Positions 43,608 through 52,358 are shown, numbered from the stretch's first letter. The stretch is DNA of 64,000 bases from Candidatus Pseudobutyricicoccus lothianensis (GCA_904419295.1 CAJFRA010000001.1:62001-126000); one strand, 5' to 3'. Notes: generated by a model from the sequence alone, not told the origin. Made by a program: numbers and translations.

Positions 43608-43998
43608 TTTGGACGGGTCTCCCGGCCAAATCGAAACGAATCGGGGTCCCCGCGCGGCCATAGGGCGTGTGGGGAGAAACGCCACAGCGCCCAAAAGTAA
43701 ATTGGAGCAGATCGTGAAAAGAAGGAAGATAGCCGAAACAGGGGCAGAGGGGGCGTTTTCGTCCATCGCGCCCAGTGGCGCGCCGTGATTTGGACGGGTC
43801 TCCCGGCCAAATCGAAACGAATCGGGGTCCCCGCGCGGCCATAGGGCGTGTGGGGAGAAACGCCACAGCACCCAAAAGTAAATTGGAGCAGATCGTAAAA
43901 AGAAGGAAGATAGCCGAAACAGGGGCAGAGGGGGCGTTTTCGTCCATCGCGCCCAGTGGCGCGTCATGATTTGGACGGGTCTCCCGGCCAAATCGAAA
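43497..43998 (+). repeat. 181-bp tandem repeat, about 2.8 copies, made from the portal gene end
   Basis: Copies begin at 43497, 43678 and 43859, exactly 181 bp apart; the third ends near 43998. Each holds the portal codons from NATAPKSKLEQIVKRR to the stop plus about 70 bp of downstream DNA. Copies differ at only a handful of positions (for example GAGGCAGTGGAGG against GGGGCAGAGGGGG). Because 181 is not a multiple of 3, each copy is in a new frame. No gene is present from 43608 to 44164. Confidence 0.95.
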
Positions 43999-44067
43999 AA
44001 TGGGGAGCCTGCGTTCCTCTTCTGGGATTCCAAAGGGGAGGAATGAAGAGAAAAATAGACCCTAGAT

Positions 44068-44102
44068 ATAGAAAAAACCGGAAATCAGCCGGTTTTTTCT
44101 AT
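44068..44102. terminator. Terminator after the repeat region
   Basis: A perfect 14-bp stem (44068-44081 with 44089-44102) carries A6 and T6 runs; bidirectional. Confidence 0.85.
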
Positions 44103-44164
44103 GTGAAACAGGGCAAAAGTCCACAGGCCTCACTTTCTTTTCAGCGTGGGCTTGCAGCGAGACA

Positions 44165-45007
44165 TCACCGCAGCGAAGCCATTGCCTTTAAGTAATTGGT
44201 CATATTTAGATCGTCCAGTGTGGAATAGGAAAAGTCAAAATGCTTGGCAACAACCACTGCCGCCTGACGGAACAAGTCACAGGCTGCAAAGACTGCCTGC
44301 CAAATATGCGCCGGGCAGCTGTCGGAATAGGTGTTGGCATAGGCTTCATACATGTCTTTGGGCAGAAAACGCTTAAAGTACTTTCCCATTTTTCCGGATG
44401 AGACCTGAAACCCTTGCTGGGCGCCAATGTACCAGCTGAGCATATCATGTAACTCCTGCCGCACCACGGTGTGGAACATCATCATGGCATAGGGCAGCTC
44501 ATCCCGGAGGATGCCTTTGGCCACGTTTTGCAGGCACCACCAGAAGTTGTTGCAGCAAGAAGCATAAAAAAGGGCATCCGGCGGTGTGACCCAGTAATCC
44601 TGGTCACTGGCAGGGGGAACAGAAGGCCAAAAGCCATCTTTGTCCAGCAGCACGATGGATTGGCTGTCGGATACCACTTGGTCCGCCTGGTCCAGCGGCG
44701 CCAAAGATAAGTCCAGCCGGTTGCCGTCCTGAAACAGCATCAGCCAGTTAAAGCGGCCATTGCCAGTGGGGTAACGCATGGTTTCCGGCATTTGCAGCAT
44801 GAGACGAGGGCCGAAAAGATCGATCCAATTCCGGTCATGGATAAAAGGATCCAGCTCCTTCACTAGATAGACGATATCAAAATCTTGAAAGCTATCTTTG
44901 GGTGCATTGGGGTTGGCGCGGGATCCATTTAGGATCACCCCACGAATTCGTGGGTCATTTTTGGCCACATTTAAGATCAAGGCATACATTTCTTCTTCAG
45001 TACGCAT
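44165..45007 (-). CDS. Aminoglycoside 6-adenylyltransferase-like protein (ANT(6) family)
   Basis: The 280-residue nucleotidyltransferase has the ANT(6) pattern: GVILNGSRANPNAPKD (nucleotide-binding GSR), QDFDIVYLV with the metal-binding Asp pair, and RLDLSLAPLD with the third Asp. The C-terminal helical part has NNFWWCLQNVAKGILRDELP, conserved in AadE. These enzymes adenylate streptomycin; chromosomal relatives may act on other substrates. It is transcribed alone on the minus strand, with an extended -10 TGCTATACT in the upstream DNA. It lies between the phage repeat and a recombinase. Confidence 0.87.
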   Translation of the reverse strand: MRTEEEMYALILNVAKNDPRIRGVILNGSRANPNAPKDSFQDFDIVYLVKELDPFIHDRNWIDLFGPRLMLQMPETMRYPTGNGRFNWLMLFQDGNRLDLSLAPLDQADQVVSDSQSIVLLDKDGFWPSVPPASDQDYWVTPPDALFYASCCNNFWWCLQNVAKGILRDELPYAMMMFHTVVRQELHDMLSWYIGAQQGFQVSSGKMGKYFKRFLPKDMYEAYANTYSDSCPAHIWQAVFAACDLFRQAAVVVAKHFDFSYSTLDDLNMTNYLKAMASLR

Positions 45008-45117
45008 GGCGACCTCCTGTAAACAGCGGGCGGAAAGGCCCAGAACTCTTAAAACCAGTATAGCACAGAAAATCGCGGACGGCTACAGATCAGGTGGCAC
45101 CTCTGCCATAGAGATGG

Positions 45118-45146
45118 CCCGGCAGTTTTACACCTGCCGGGCTTTT
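45118..45146 (+). terminator. Hairpin in the intergenic region before recombinase 2
   Basis: CCCGGCAG and CTGCCGGG pair around TTTTACAC, followed by CTTTTG. No gene ends here, so it may be a remnant or an attenuator. A small palindrome, TACCG-GGAA-CGGTA, at 45193-45206 overlaps the recombinase promoter region. Confidence 0.45.
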
Positions 45147-45254
45147 GCCATTTGGGAACGAAAATTTGGAAATTGATTTTTTCACTGCTGTATACCGGGA
45201 ACGGTAAAAGGTACAATAAGGGCAAATCAAGTTCATTTAAATGGAGGCAAAACC

Positions 45255-46100
45255 ATGGATAATACCCTGTTATACACCGAGCGAATTGCCCAGTTTGGCC
45301 GGTCTCTGTACCAGCAAGAACGCTGCGCCGGAACCATTGAGAAATACGTGCGGGATGTAAACGCTTTTGCCCTTTGGCTGGATGGGGAAGCGGTGACCAA
45401 AGAGGCGGCAGTGGCTTGGAAAGAGCATCTGCTGGGCAAAGGCTACAACCCGGCCACCATCAACTCGATGCTGGCGGCGGTGAACCAATTCTTCCGGTTC
45501 TGCGGCTGGGAGGATTGCCGGGTCAAGCCGCTGCGGCTGCAAAAACGGCTATTCCGGGGCAAAGAGCGGGAACTGAGCCGGCAGGAATACCAGCGGCTGG
45601 TGGAAACGGCCCAAAGACTTGGCCAAGAGCGCCTGGGCCTGCTGCTGGAGACGATCTGCGCCACAGGGCTGCGGGTTTCGGAAGTGCGCTATATCACAGT
45701 GGAAGCCGCCCAGCAGGGGCGCGCGGAGATCTCGCTGAAAGGGAAGATCCGTACCATTCTCATACCAAGCAAACTGCGGAAAAAACTGCTCCAATTCGCC
45801 CGGCGGCGCAAACAGGCCTCTGGGGAAATCTTTGTGACCCGCAGCGGCCGGCCGCTGGACCGGCGGCAGATATGGGCGGAGATGAAGGCCCTGGGCAAGC
45901 GGGCGGGGGTGGCCCTTTCCAAGGTACACCCCCACAACCTGCGGCATCTGTTCGCCCGCACATTTTACCGGGCCTGCCAGGATGTAGCCAAGCTGGCGGA
46001 TGTGCTGGGCCACTCCAGCATCGAGACGACCCGCATCTACCTCATCTCCACCGGAACAGAACACTTGCGGCAGATGGACCGCTTGGGCCTTGTGACATAA
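45255..46100 (+). CDS. Tyrosine recombinase of invertible switch 2
   Basis: The 281-residue paralogue of the recombinase at 17950 has similar length and domains. Catalytic residues are intact: Arg140 (GLRVSE), Lys164 (LKGK), His227 and Arg230 (HNLRH), His253 (GHSS) and Tyr262 (TRIY). GGAGGC precedes the ATG. A 283-bp invertible element starts 30 bp after its stop, and the giant surface gene lies beyond that. The repeat sequence differs from switch 1, so each enzyme probably has its own site. In the present orientation the switch promoter faces this gene in antisense. Confidence 0.93.
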   Translation: MDNTLLYTERIAQFGRSLYQQERCAGTIEKYVRDVNAFALWLDGEAVTKEAAVAWKEHLLGKGYNPATINSMLAAVNQFFRFCGWEDCRVKPLRLQKRLFRGKERELSRQEYQRLVETAQRLGQERLGLLLETICATGLRVSEVRYITVEAAQQGRAEISLKGKIRTILIPSKLRKKLLQFARRRKQASGEIFVTRSGRPLDRRQIWAEMKALGKRAGVALSKVHPHNLRHLFARTFYRACQDVAKLADVLGHSSIETTRIYLISTGTEHLRQMDRLGLVT

Positions 46101-46130
46101 AAAGGCAAAAAAAGAACACCGGGCGCTCTG

Positions 46131-46150
46131 GACAAAATGAATATTTCGTC
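46131..46150 (+). repeat. Left inverted repeat of switch 2
   Basis: GACAAAATGAATATTTCGTC is the exact reverse complement of 46394-46413. The repeat is itself nearly palindromic (GACRAAAT arms around a 4-bp centre), as expected for two recombinase-binding arms. Confidence 0.95.
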
Positions 46151-46266
46151 CCAAAAAACACCAGGTGGCGCTGCGTAATCGCTACATAATCTTTGTAGAT
46201 GGTTTTATTTTAGCACACCCGATTGCAGAAATCAACAAATTACCAATCTTCCAGAGCAAAGCGAAA

Positions 46267-46298
46267 AGAGCCGGCAAACGCAAATTTTTGTCGGCTCT
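46267..46298. terminator. Terminator inside switch 2
   Basis: AGAGCCGGCAAA (46267-46278) pairs with TTTGTCGGCTCT (46287-46298) with one G-U pair; TTTT follows on each strand within a few bases. Confidence 0.75.
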
Positions 46299-46393
46299 GG
46301 TTTTGTACGCTCTAAAGTTGCAAAAAAGGAAGAATAATCCTCTTTTTACCTGTCAATTCCCTCATTGTGGTGCATTTGCAGCCAACAATTTGA

Positions 46394-46413
46394 GACGAAA
46401 TATTCATTTTGTC
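46394..46413 (-). repeat. Right inverted repeat of switch 2
   Basis: Exact reverse complement of 46131-46150. Here symmetry extends outward (AATTTGA on the left, TCAAATT on the right), making a longer palindrome. Confidence 0.95.
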
Positions 46414-46566
46414 TCAAATTTTGGCGCGGAGCAACAAAGACGCCCATGGGCTCCGCCAATTAAGAAGCGATGGCCAGAACACCAGCACGCCAATGCACAC
46501 CGCTTCTAAAAAACCATCCGCGAGGGTGTTGATATAGAGGACGAAATTACAAAGGAGGAAAGAAAA

Positions 46567-49500
46567 ATGAAAAGGCGATTGTTGTCGGCATTTCTGGTCG
46601 TGTGCATGATGCTGACGATGATTCCATCGGTGGCCTTTGCGGCTGACGGGGAGGGCGAACCCGGCACGACGCTCCCACCGGAAACTTGTACCGTAGAGTA
46701 CAAGGAGCAGTCGGAAGGCGTGGAGTACATAGGAGCTGAATATGTAGAAAGGGATACCTATATTCTAAACTTTGAAATTACAGAGGATGCTCCTTCTGAC
46801 GGCCTTGTGATCGATCTTGGAAGCGCAATGATGAGCGCTCTTAGTGAAGGCGGCAGCGTAATGCCTGGTGATGCTTTTAAATACCAGGTTCAGATCACAA
46901 ACAACTCCGGGAGAACCTATACCTATAAAGACGGAAGCCTGGTCATATCTACTTCGGATACGGACGATTTTGGCAGCCTAGAGGAAGGTTCGTTGCTTCC
47001 TGTTCTGGGGTATGATGGTCAATATCTGCCGATTTCATTTGCCGGTCATATGCTCCCGGGATTCTTCGGATTTGGGACAAGTTTTGAAGAGTTGTGCCAA
47101 GTTTATGACTATTTGGAGGAGCAAGGATATACTGGAGAAAATGCGCTAACTCGGTATATGCTAAACACTCTTAATGAAGAGCATGGTACCGAATATACAT
47201 CGCTTGCTGACCTAGTCATTGAGCACCCCACCTGGCTTTCCACATCTAGTGGAGTTGAACACAACGGTATATACACCATGTCAGAAACGGAACTGCTCAG
47301 CTATATTGAGCAATACCCTTGGATTGATAAGTTTGTATATGCAAAGTCCGATGGAGATCAGCTTGATGTGCAGATAAAATGGCCGGAAGGTGAATTGGCA
47401 GCTGCCACCTATGATGCTTTTTATCAGCAGCTTTTGAGCTTTGTTTTCGGTAAAGAAAACGTTGAACGGTTGGATCCTAATCCTGGGGATTTGGATTTTG
47501 CACGGGCACATGGCATTGGACAGTATCAGAATGGTTCGACATTGTATGAAGAGGCAAACCAATATTTCAAAGATTTGATGGCAAATGGTTTGCAAGATGA
47601 TGCAACGTTGGAGCTGGATCTTGCTTGGGGTTTGGATGGTCCTACCAGCAATATGTATCAAAACTACGAGTTTTCCTTCTACAACGTCATCGAGCTGGAA
47701 GAAGTCAAGCCTCTGGAACCCGGCGAGGGGAATTGGAAAGTTTCCAAATCCAAAACAGCGACTCCGCTGGACAGCAACTACCAATCTAAGGTGACGCTGT
47801 CTTTGCCCGCGGCAGACTATGAAAAGTCCATGGATGTTGTCTTCGTGCTGGATGATACCCATGCGGGATCTGGGATCTTTGCAGAAGCTGCTACAACACT
47901 GCTGGATGAGCTGGTATCGAAAAAGAATCTGGATATTCACGTCGGCATTGTTTCCTTTGACGCTGCTGCACGTGATTGGCTCGCGGCAACCAGTGATACC
48001 TATAGCGGCTTAGTTTCTCTCAAAGATGAAAACGCTGTAGAAGCCTTGAAAGTTGCCATTGGTACTGAACTGAGTAGCGATGGAGAAGGCTATCAGAAGC
48101 GGCTTGGCGGTACCAATACTGAATGGCCGCTTGCTATGGCACAGGAGATGCTGTCGCAGGGCACTGGCGGCGAGCAGCATGTGATTATGTTTAGCGACAT
48201 GTACGGTTATGTTTATCGTGGCAATCTGGAAGTTGACGGCAAAACATATGAAAATGTCCCGCTGAGCAAAATCAACAGCGGTTATGAGCTTGGACAACTT
48301 TGCATTGCTGGCCCTATGTACAAATCTTGGGAAGAAGTATATAACGGGCAAGATGAAGACAAACCGGAATATGACGTGTTTTTCCGCTACCGTTCTGGTG
48401 GCAGTACGGCAAGTTGGGATAACTATTGGACAACTTTCCAAGGGTTTGACACTGCCCCAACTGCACCTAATAAAGAAGACATTGTCACTACAGTATGGGG
48501 TGAAACCTACTTTACACCCTTTGAGAAGTCTAGCTGTTTGACCTATGACCAAGTTCAGGAGCTTCTGGCGAACGACGTACAGGTCACTATCGTGAACAAT
48601 AACTTTGATCCAGGCAGTGCAGAAATTCAAACAATTAAAAACCAAATGCTTGACGCACTGGATAATCAGGGTGTGGAAGTAATCCGAGAGGACACAGCCA
48701 ATGGTTCAGAGTTTACTTCGGATCAGATGAGCCAAGTGTTTGCCACATTGGAAGACAAATTGATTCAGTTGGTTGATGCTGGCAGCCGCGTGGAAGACGT
48801 GATCGGCTCTGACACAGACAACAAGGGCGCAGAATACAATTTTGACTTTGTGGATGATGCTTCCGCTTTGCAGCTGACTGTGGGCGGAGTACCTTACATT
48901 GTCAAACCAAATACGCCCGAGAGCACTGAAAACGAGACTGCTTGCTATCTGTTCTTGGAAAGCCAAACGGCAGAAAACGCCTCCTTCGTGCTTCATTATT
49001 ATGAAAAGGGCAAGAATGGCAATTCAGACGAATGCTTCGTCTGGGATATCAACGTGCCAGTCACAAAGGATATGCCTGTTCAGCTGACTTACACCGTTGA
49101 GCTGATGAAGCCGTCCGAAGTATCCGGCACTCACGGCCAGTACGACGAGGATGGCCACGCTCAGTATGACAGCCTGAAGACCAATTTGGAAGCGATCCTG
49201 TATCCGGTGGATTCCAACGGCACGGCTGGCCGCCCGGAAAAATTCTATACGCCCACAGTCTCTTATACCGTAGGCGCCATTTCCATTGAGCCGGCGGATA
49301 TCACCATCTACACAGGCGGCGATGGCTACGAGAGCGCAGTGGAAGGCAGCGGCGATAGCGAAGTTGGCAAGACCAGCAATGGCTTGCCGGAACCGGGCTT
49401 CTACATCACTTTGCCGGATGATGTGAACCAAGCCCTGATTGAAAAAGTTGAAAAGACTGACCCGGACGACGTCACCGAAGTTGAGATCGAAGAAAATGGC

Positions 49501-51384
49501 ACCACGGTAAAACAAAAAGTCGTTGACCTTTCCAAGTATCTGAAGTTTACCTATGAAGATGAAGAGGGGAACAAGAGACTTTGGGAGCTGGATCGGTATG
49601 ACAACCAGCAGGGCAACACCAGTATGGCCTACAGCCGGTATATCTACCGCATCAAGCCTTCTACGATCCAGGACGGAGAGCCGATCCCCATCCGGCTCCA
49701 GTTCACCGATCAAGAAAACAATATCAGCACCACCGATGACTTTGAGGTCAACCTGGATGGTCTGTATCAGAAGTATACGATGACCATCTACGCAGGCGAC
49801 CTGAACCGAGGGTTGGTCAAGGCCGTTGTCACGGTGCCGGGCCAAGAAGCTGAGGAATATCAAGCCGAAGTCCTGGAAGGCGACCTCACCATCCGCGGCG
49901 TCACAGACCAGAACACCATGACAACGGATGTAGTCAAGAACGAAAACGGCCCCACAGAAGCAGTGGAGGACATCACTGCCCATGTACCTGAGGAGGCCAA
50001 GTTCTACATCAACGAGAGCCAGCTGGAAGTGGCCGACCCAGAAAGTGTAAAGCTGCTGGTGGACAGCATCGTGGAGGACGAGAACAACACCCTGCACAAC
50101 GAAGCCATCGACGAGTTTGCTGAGATCACCGCAGACCACAATGTGCAGCTCAACTACCTGGATCTGGTGGATGAAAGCAATGGCAATGCGTGGGTGACCA
50201 CCGGCAAGCAGCCGATCACCGTTTACTGGCCGTATCCGGAAGGGACCGACAAGAACGATGATTTCTATATCGTCCACTACGAAGGGCTGGACCGCAACGA
50301 CAACGAAGCGCTGGAAAACGACAGATATACAATGGAGCTGTACTCCAAGGACTCCAAGGAGAACGGCCTGGAGACCACCGACCAAGGCATCCGGATCACA
50401 GTGGATTCCTTCTCGCCCTTTGCCCTGTTCTGGGAAGAGGACGACATTCCGGTGATCGATGAACCGGATGGCGGCGACGAGGACCCCATCCGCTACACCC
50501 TGACCTATGTATCCAACGGCGGCACAGAGTATGACCCTGAGCGCTATAACGCCAACACAGTGGTGCAGATCGACAAGCAGCCCATCCGCGAAGGCTATAC
50601 CTTTGAGGGCTGGTATCTGGATGAAGAGCTGACCGAGCCGGTGGATGAAGTGAAGATGACCCGGAATATCACGGTCTACGCCAAGTGGGAACCCACCAGC
50701 GTGCCCGGTGACCTGAACGGAGACGATCACTTTGCCTACATCATCGGCCGGGATGACGGCTACATCCATCCAACAGACAACATCAACCGCGCCGAAGTGG
50801 CGGCCATCTTCTTCCGTTTGCTGAAAGAGGACGTGCGCCAGGCCAACCTGACGGATACCCATTCCTTCAATGATGTAGACGCCGATATGTGGTACAACAC
50901 ATCGGTGGCTACCATGGCCAAGATGGGCATCGTCACCGGCGACCCGGATGGCTCCTTCCGGCCGGAAGACAGCATCACCCGTGCGGAATTCGCGGCCATT
51001 GCTGCCCGGTTCGACGAGATCGCCTATGACGGGGAAGACCTGTTCAGCGACATTGCCGGCCACTGGGCCCAGGAAGAGATCAATGCCGCAGCCAACAACG
51101 GCTGGATCTTGGGTTACACCGACGGCACATTTGGACCCCAGAAGTACATCACCCGTGCCGAAGCCATGACATTGGTCAACCGTGTGCTGAACCGGCTGCC
51201 GGAAGACACCAGCGATCTGCTGGATGACATGATCCGCTGGCCGGATAACCAGGATACGAATATCTGGTATTACCTGGCAGTTCAGGAAGCCACGAACAGC
51301 CATGACTACGAGCGCAAGAGCGACGGCGTACACGAAAAGTGGACGGCGCTCAACGAAAACGAAGATTGGGTGAAATACCAATAA
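46567..51384 (+). CDS. Giant vWA/SLH surface protein controlled by switch 2
   Basis: The 1605-residue secreted protein has signal peptide MKRRLLSAFLVVCMMLTMIP, probably cleaved after AFA. Residues 35-400 are of unknown fold. A von Willebrand A-like domain spans about 417-710; its MIDAS opens DDTHAGS rather than DxSxS, while GGTNTEW and MFSDM supply the later metal residues. A long beta-rich part follows (720-1300), then a Listeria-Bacteroides (InlB-type) repeat (about 1310-1377) and three SLH repeats (1392-1588). AAAGGAGGAA precedes the ATG. Up to about 49080 the DNA is AT-rich; after that it is GC-rich like the genome, suggesting a swapped N-terminal half. It probably mediates adhesion and is phase-variable. 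Confidence 0.9.
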   Translation: MKRRLLSAFLVVCMMLTMIPSVAFAADGEGEPGTTLPPETCTVEYKEQSEGVEYIGAEYVERDTYILNFEITEDAPSDGLVIDLGSAMMSALSEGGSVMPGDAFKYQVQITNNSGRTYTYKDGSLVISTSDTDDFGSLEEGSLLPVLGYDGQYLPISFAGHMLPGFFGFGTSFEELCQVYDYLEEQGYTGENALTRYMLNTLNEEHGTEYTSLADLVIEHPTWLSTSSGVEHNGIYTMSETELLSYIEQYPWIDKFVYAKSDGDQLDVQIKWPEGELAAATYDAFYQQLLSFVFGKENVERLDPNPGDLDFARAHGIGQYQNGSTLYEEANQYFKDLMANGLQDDATLELDLAWGLDGPTSNMYQNYEFSFYNVIELEEVKPLEPGEGNWKVSKSKTATPLDSNYQSKVTLSLPAADYEKSMDVVFVLDDTHAGSGIFAEAATTLLDELVSKKNLDIHVGIVSFDAAARDWLAATSDTYSGLVSLKDENAVEALKVAIGTELSSDGEGYQKRLGGTNTEWPLAMAQEMLSQGTGGEQHVIMFSDMYGYVYRGNLEVDGKTYENVPLSKINSGYELGQLCIAGPMYKSWEEVYNGQDEDKPEYDVFFRYRSGGSTASWDNYWTTFQGFDTAPTAPNKEDIVTTVWGETYFTPFEKSSCLTYDQVQELLANDVQVTIVNNNFDPGSAEIQTIKNQMLDALDNQGVEVIREDTANGSEFTSDQMSQVFATLEDKLIQLVDAGSRVEDVIGSDTDNKGAEYNFDFVDDASALQLTVGGVPYIVKPNTPESTENETACYLFLESQTAENASFVLHYYEKGKNGNSDECFVWDINVPVTKDMPVQLTYTVELMKPSEVSGTHGQYDEDGHAQYDSLKTNLEAILYPVDSNGTAGRPEKFYTPTVSYTVGAISIEPADITIYTGGDGYESAVEGSGDSEVGKTSNGLPEPGFYITLPDDVNQALIEKVEKTDPDDVTEVEIEENGTTVKQKVVDLSKYLKFTYEDEEGNKRLWELDRYDNQQGNTSMAYSRYIYRIKPSTIQDGEPIPIRLQFTDQENNISTTDDFEVNLDGLYQKYTMTIYAGDLNRGLVKAVVTVPGQEAEEYQAEVLEGDLTIRGVTDQNTMTTDVVKNENGPTEAVEDITAHVPEEAKFYINESQLEVADPESVKLLVDSIVEDENNTLHNEAIDEFAEITADHNVQLNYLDLVDESNGNAWVTTGKQPITVYWPYPEGTDKNDDFYIVHYEGLDRNDNEALENDRYTMELYSKDSKENGLETTDQGIRITVDSFSPFALFWEEDDIPVIDEPDGGDEDPIRYTLTYVSNGGTEYDPERYNANTVVQIDKQPIREGYTFEGWYLDEELTEPVDEVKMTRNITVYAKWEPTSVPGDLNGDDHFAYIIGRDDGYIHPTDNINRAEVAAIFFRLLKEDVRQANLTDTHSFNDVDADMWYNTSVATMAKMGIVTGDPDGSFRPEDSITRAEFAAIAARFDEIAYDGEDLFSDIAGHWAQEEINAAANNGWILGYTDGTFGPQKYITRAEAMTLVNRVLNRLPEDTSDLLDDMIRWPDNQDTNIWYYLAVQEATNSHDYERKSDGVHEKWTALNENEDWVKYQ

Positions 51385-51424
51385 GGCTGAATAGCCGGCG
51401 GCTTTTGCCGTAGGACAAAACGGT

Positions 51425-51455
51425 TTGGAGGCGTCCCCCAGCGGGGCGCCTCCAA
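51425..51455 (+). terminator. Hairpin after the giant surface gene
   Basis: TTGGAGGCG and CGCCTCCAA pair with a one-base bulge, but no T run follows, so termination may be weak. Confidence 0.45.
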
Positions 51456-51524
51456 GCCAATCTACCTGTCTGGGCAAGCAGCGGAAAGAGGATATTGATA
51501 CCAAGAAAATGAGAGGGGAATAAA

Positions 51525-52325
51525 ATGGACGGCAACAGATTGACAGATGACTGGCTGGAAACAGGCTTGGCCCGGCTGGAAGAAGAAGGGCTTTCGGCCA
51601 GCACGCTGCACCAGTACCGGGGCTACCTGCGTCTGTTCCAGCAGTTTTTGGGGCAAACAAAGGAGCTGGGGCCCAAAAGCCTGGCCCAGTGGCAGCAGGC
51701 CATGGCCCAAGAGGGTGTTTTATCCAACAGCAGCATCAATACCCGCATCTCGGCGGGCAACAGCCTGCTGCGGGCCCTGGGGCACCCGGAGTGGCAGGTG
51801 CCCAAACGCCTGCCGGAAGAGCCCCGCACCTGTGCGGAGCTGACCAGGCAAGAATATATTCGGCTGCTGCAAATGGCAAAGCAGCAGGGAAAGGAACAGA
51901 TCTACTACATCGTCAAGACCATCTGCTGCACCGGGGTACGGGTGGGTGAACTGGCCCACGTGACGGTGGAACTGGTGGAGACGGGCCAGGGCAGCTGGAT
52001 GTTCCAGACCGTGGAACGGCGGGTGCGGGTGCCGGAGCCCCTGCGGGGCGAACTGCTTCAATTTGCCCAGCGCAGCGGCATCCACACCGGGCCGGTCTTC
52101 CGCAGCCGCAACGGCAAACCGGCGGCCCGGAGCACGGTGTGGCGGCGGCTGCAGCGGCTGTGCCGGGAAGCCCAGGTGGACCCCCAAAAGGCCAGCCCCC
52201 GGTGCCTGGAACGGCTGTACCAGCAGACGCAGGAGGACATTGCAGCCACCGTGGCCACCCTGATGGAACAAGCCTATGCCCAGCAGCTCCAGCGGGAGAA
52301 CAAAAGCGTGGGCTGGCATGTGTGA
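51525..52325 (+). CDS. Degenerate tyrosine recombinase paralogue
   Basis: The 266-residue protein aligns along its length with the recombinases at 17950 and 45255. It keeps the first arginine (Arg139 in CTGVRVGE). The HNLRH block reads RCLER (residues 226-230), so the catalytic His and second Arg are Arg and Glu. The GHSS-type His block is also lost (VATLMEQAY), though Tyr251 may align with the nucleophile. It cannot be a normal recombinase. The frame is intact, GAGAGGGG precedes the ATG, and composition is normal, so the protein is probably made, perhaps as a DNA-binding regulator. No inverted repeats were found beside it. Confidence 0.8.
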   Translation: MDGNRLTDDWLETGLARLEEEGLSASTLHQYRGYLRLFQQFLGQTKELGPKSLAQWQQAMAQEGVLSNSSINTRISAGNSLLRALGHPEWQVPKRLPEEPRTCAELTRQEYIRLLQMAKQQGKEQIYYIVKTICCTGVRVGELAHVTVELVETGQGSWMFQTVERRVRVPEPLRGELLQFAQRSGIHTGPVFRSRNGKPAARSTVWRRLQRLCREAQVDPQKASPRCLERLYQQTQEDIAATVATLMEQAYAQQLQRENKSVGWHV

Positions 52326-52358
52326 AGCGGTGTGCAGGGCGGCAGATGCTATTTATAG

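Larger units (their letters stand above)
46131..46413. promoter_or_regulatory. Invertible promoter element, switch 2 (OFF orientation)
   Basis: Perfect 20-bp inverted repeats enclose 243 bp. On the minus strand, -35 TTGATT (46230-46235) and an extended -10 TGCTAAAAT (TAAAAT at 46207-46212) are 17 bp apart and point left, toward the recombinase. A terminator (46267-46298) lies between this promoter and the surface gene. I found no good rightward promoter inside the element or in 46414-46566. Inversion would aim the promoter at the surface gene with the terminator behind it. The layout mirrors the OFF form of switch 1. Confidence 0.87.

Noticed and set aside
43497..43998. Possible CRISPR array
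   Set aside because: The unit is 181 bp, copies are nearly identical throughout, and there are no spacers.
43342..44033. Overlapping minus-strand reading frames with repeated MDENA and NLLLGAVAF segments
   Set aside because: They are antisense images of the portal 3' end within the 181-bp tandem repeat and change frame at each copy.
46414..46560. Minus-strand hydrophobic reading (VCIGVLVFWPSLL) in the leader of the surface gene
   Set aside because: No start codon or ribosome site is available and it crosses the leader hairpin; it is too weak to call a peptide gene.
49024..51660. 878-codon minus-strand open frame
   Set aside because: It is a shadow of the SLH surface gene; the plus frame has a signal peptide, domains and a ribosome site.
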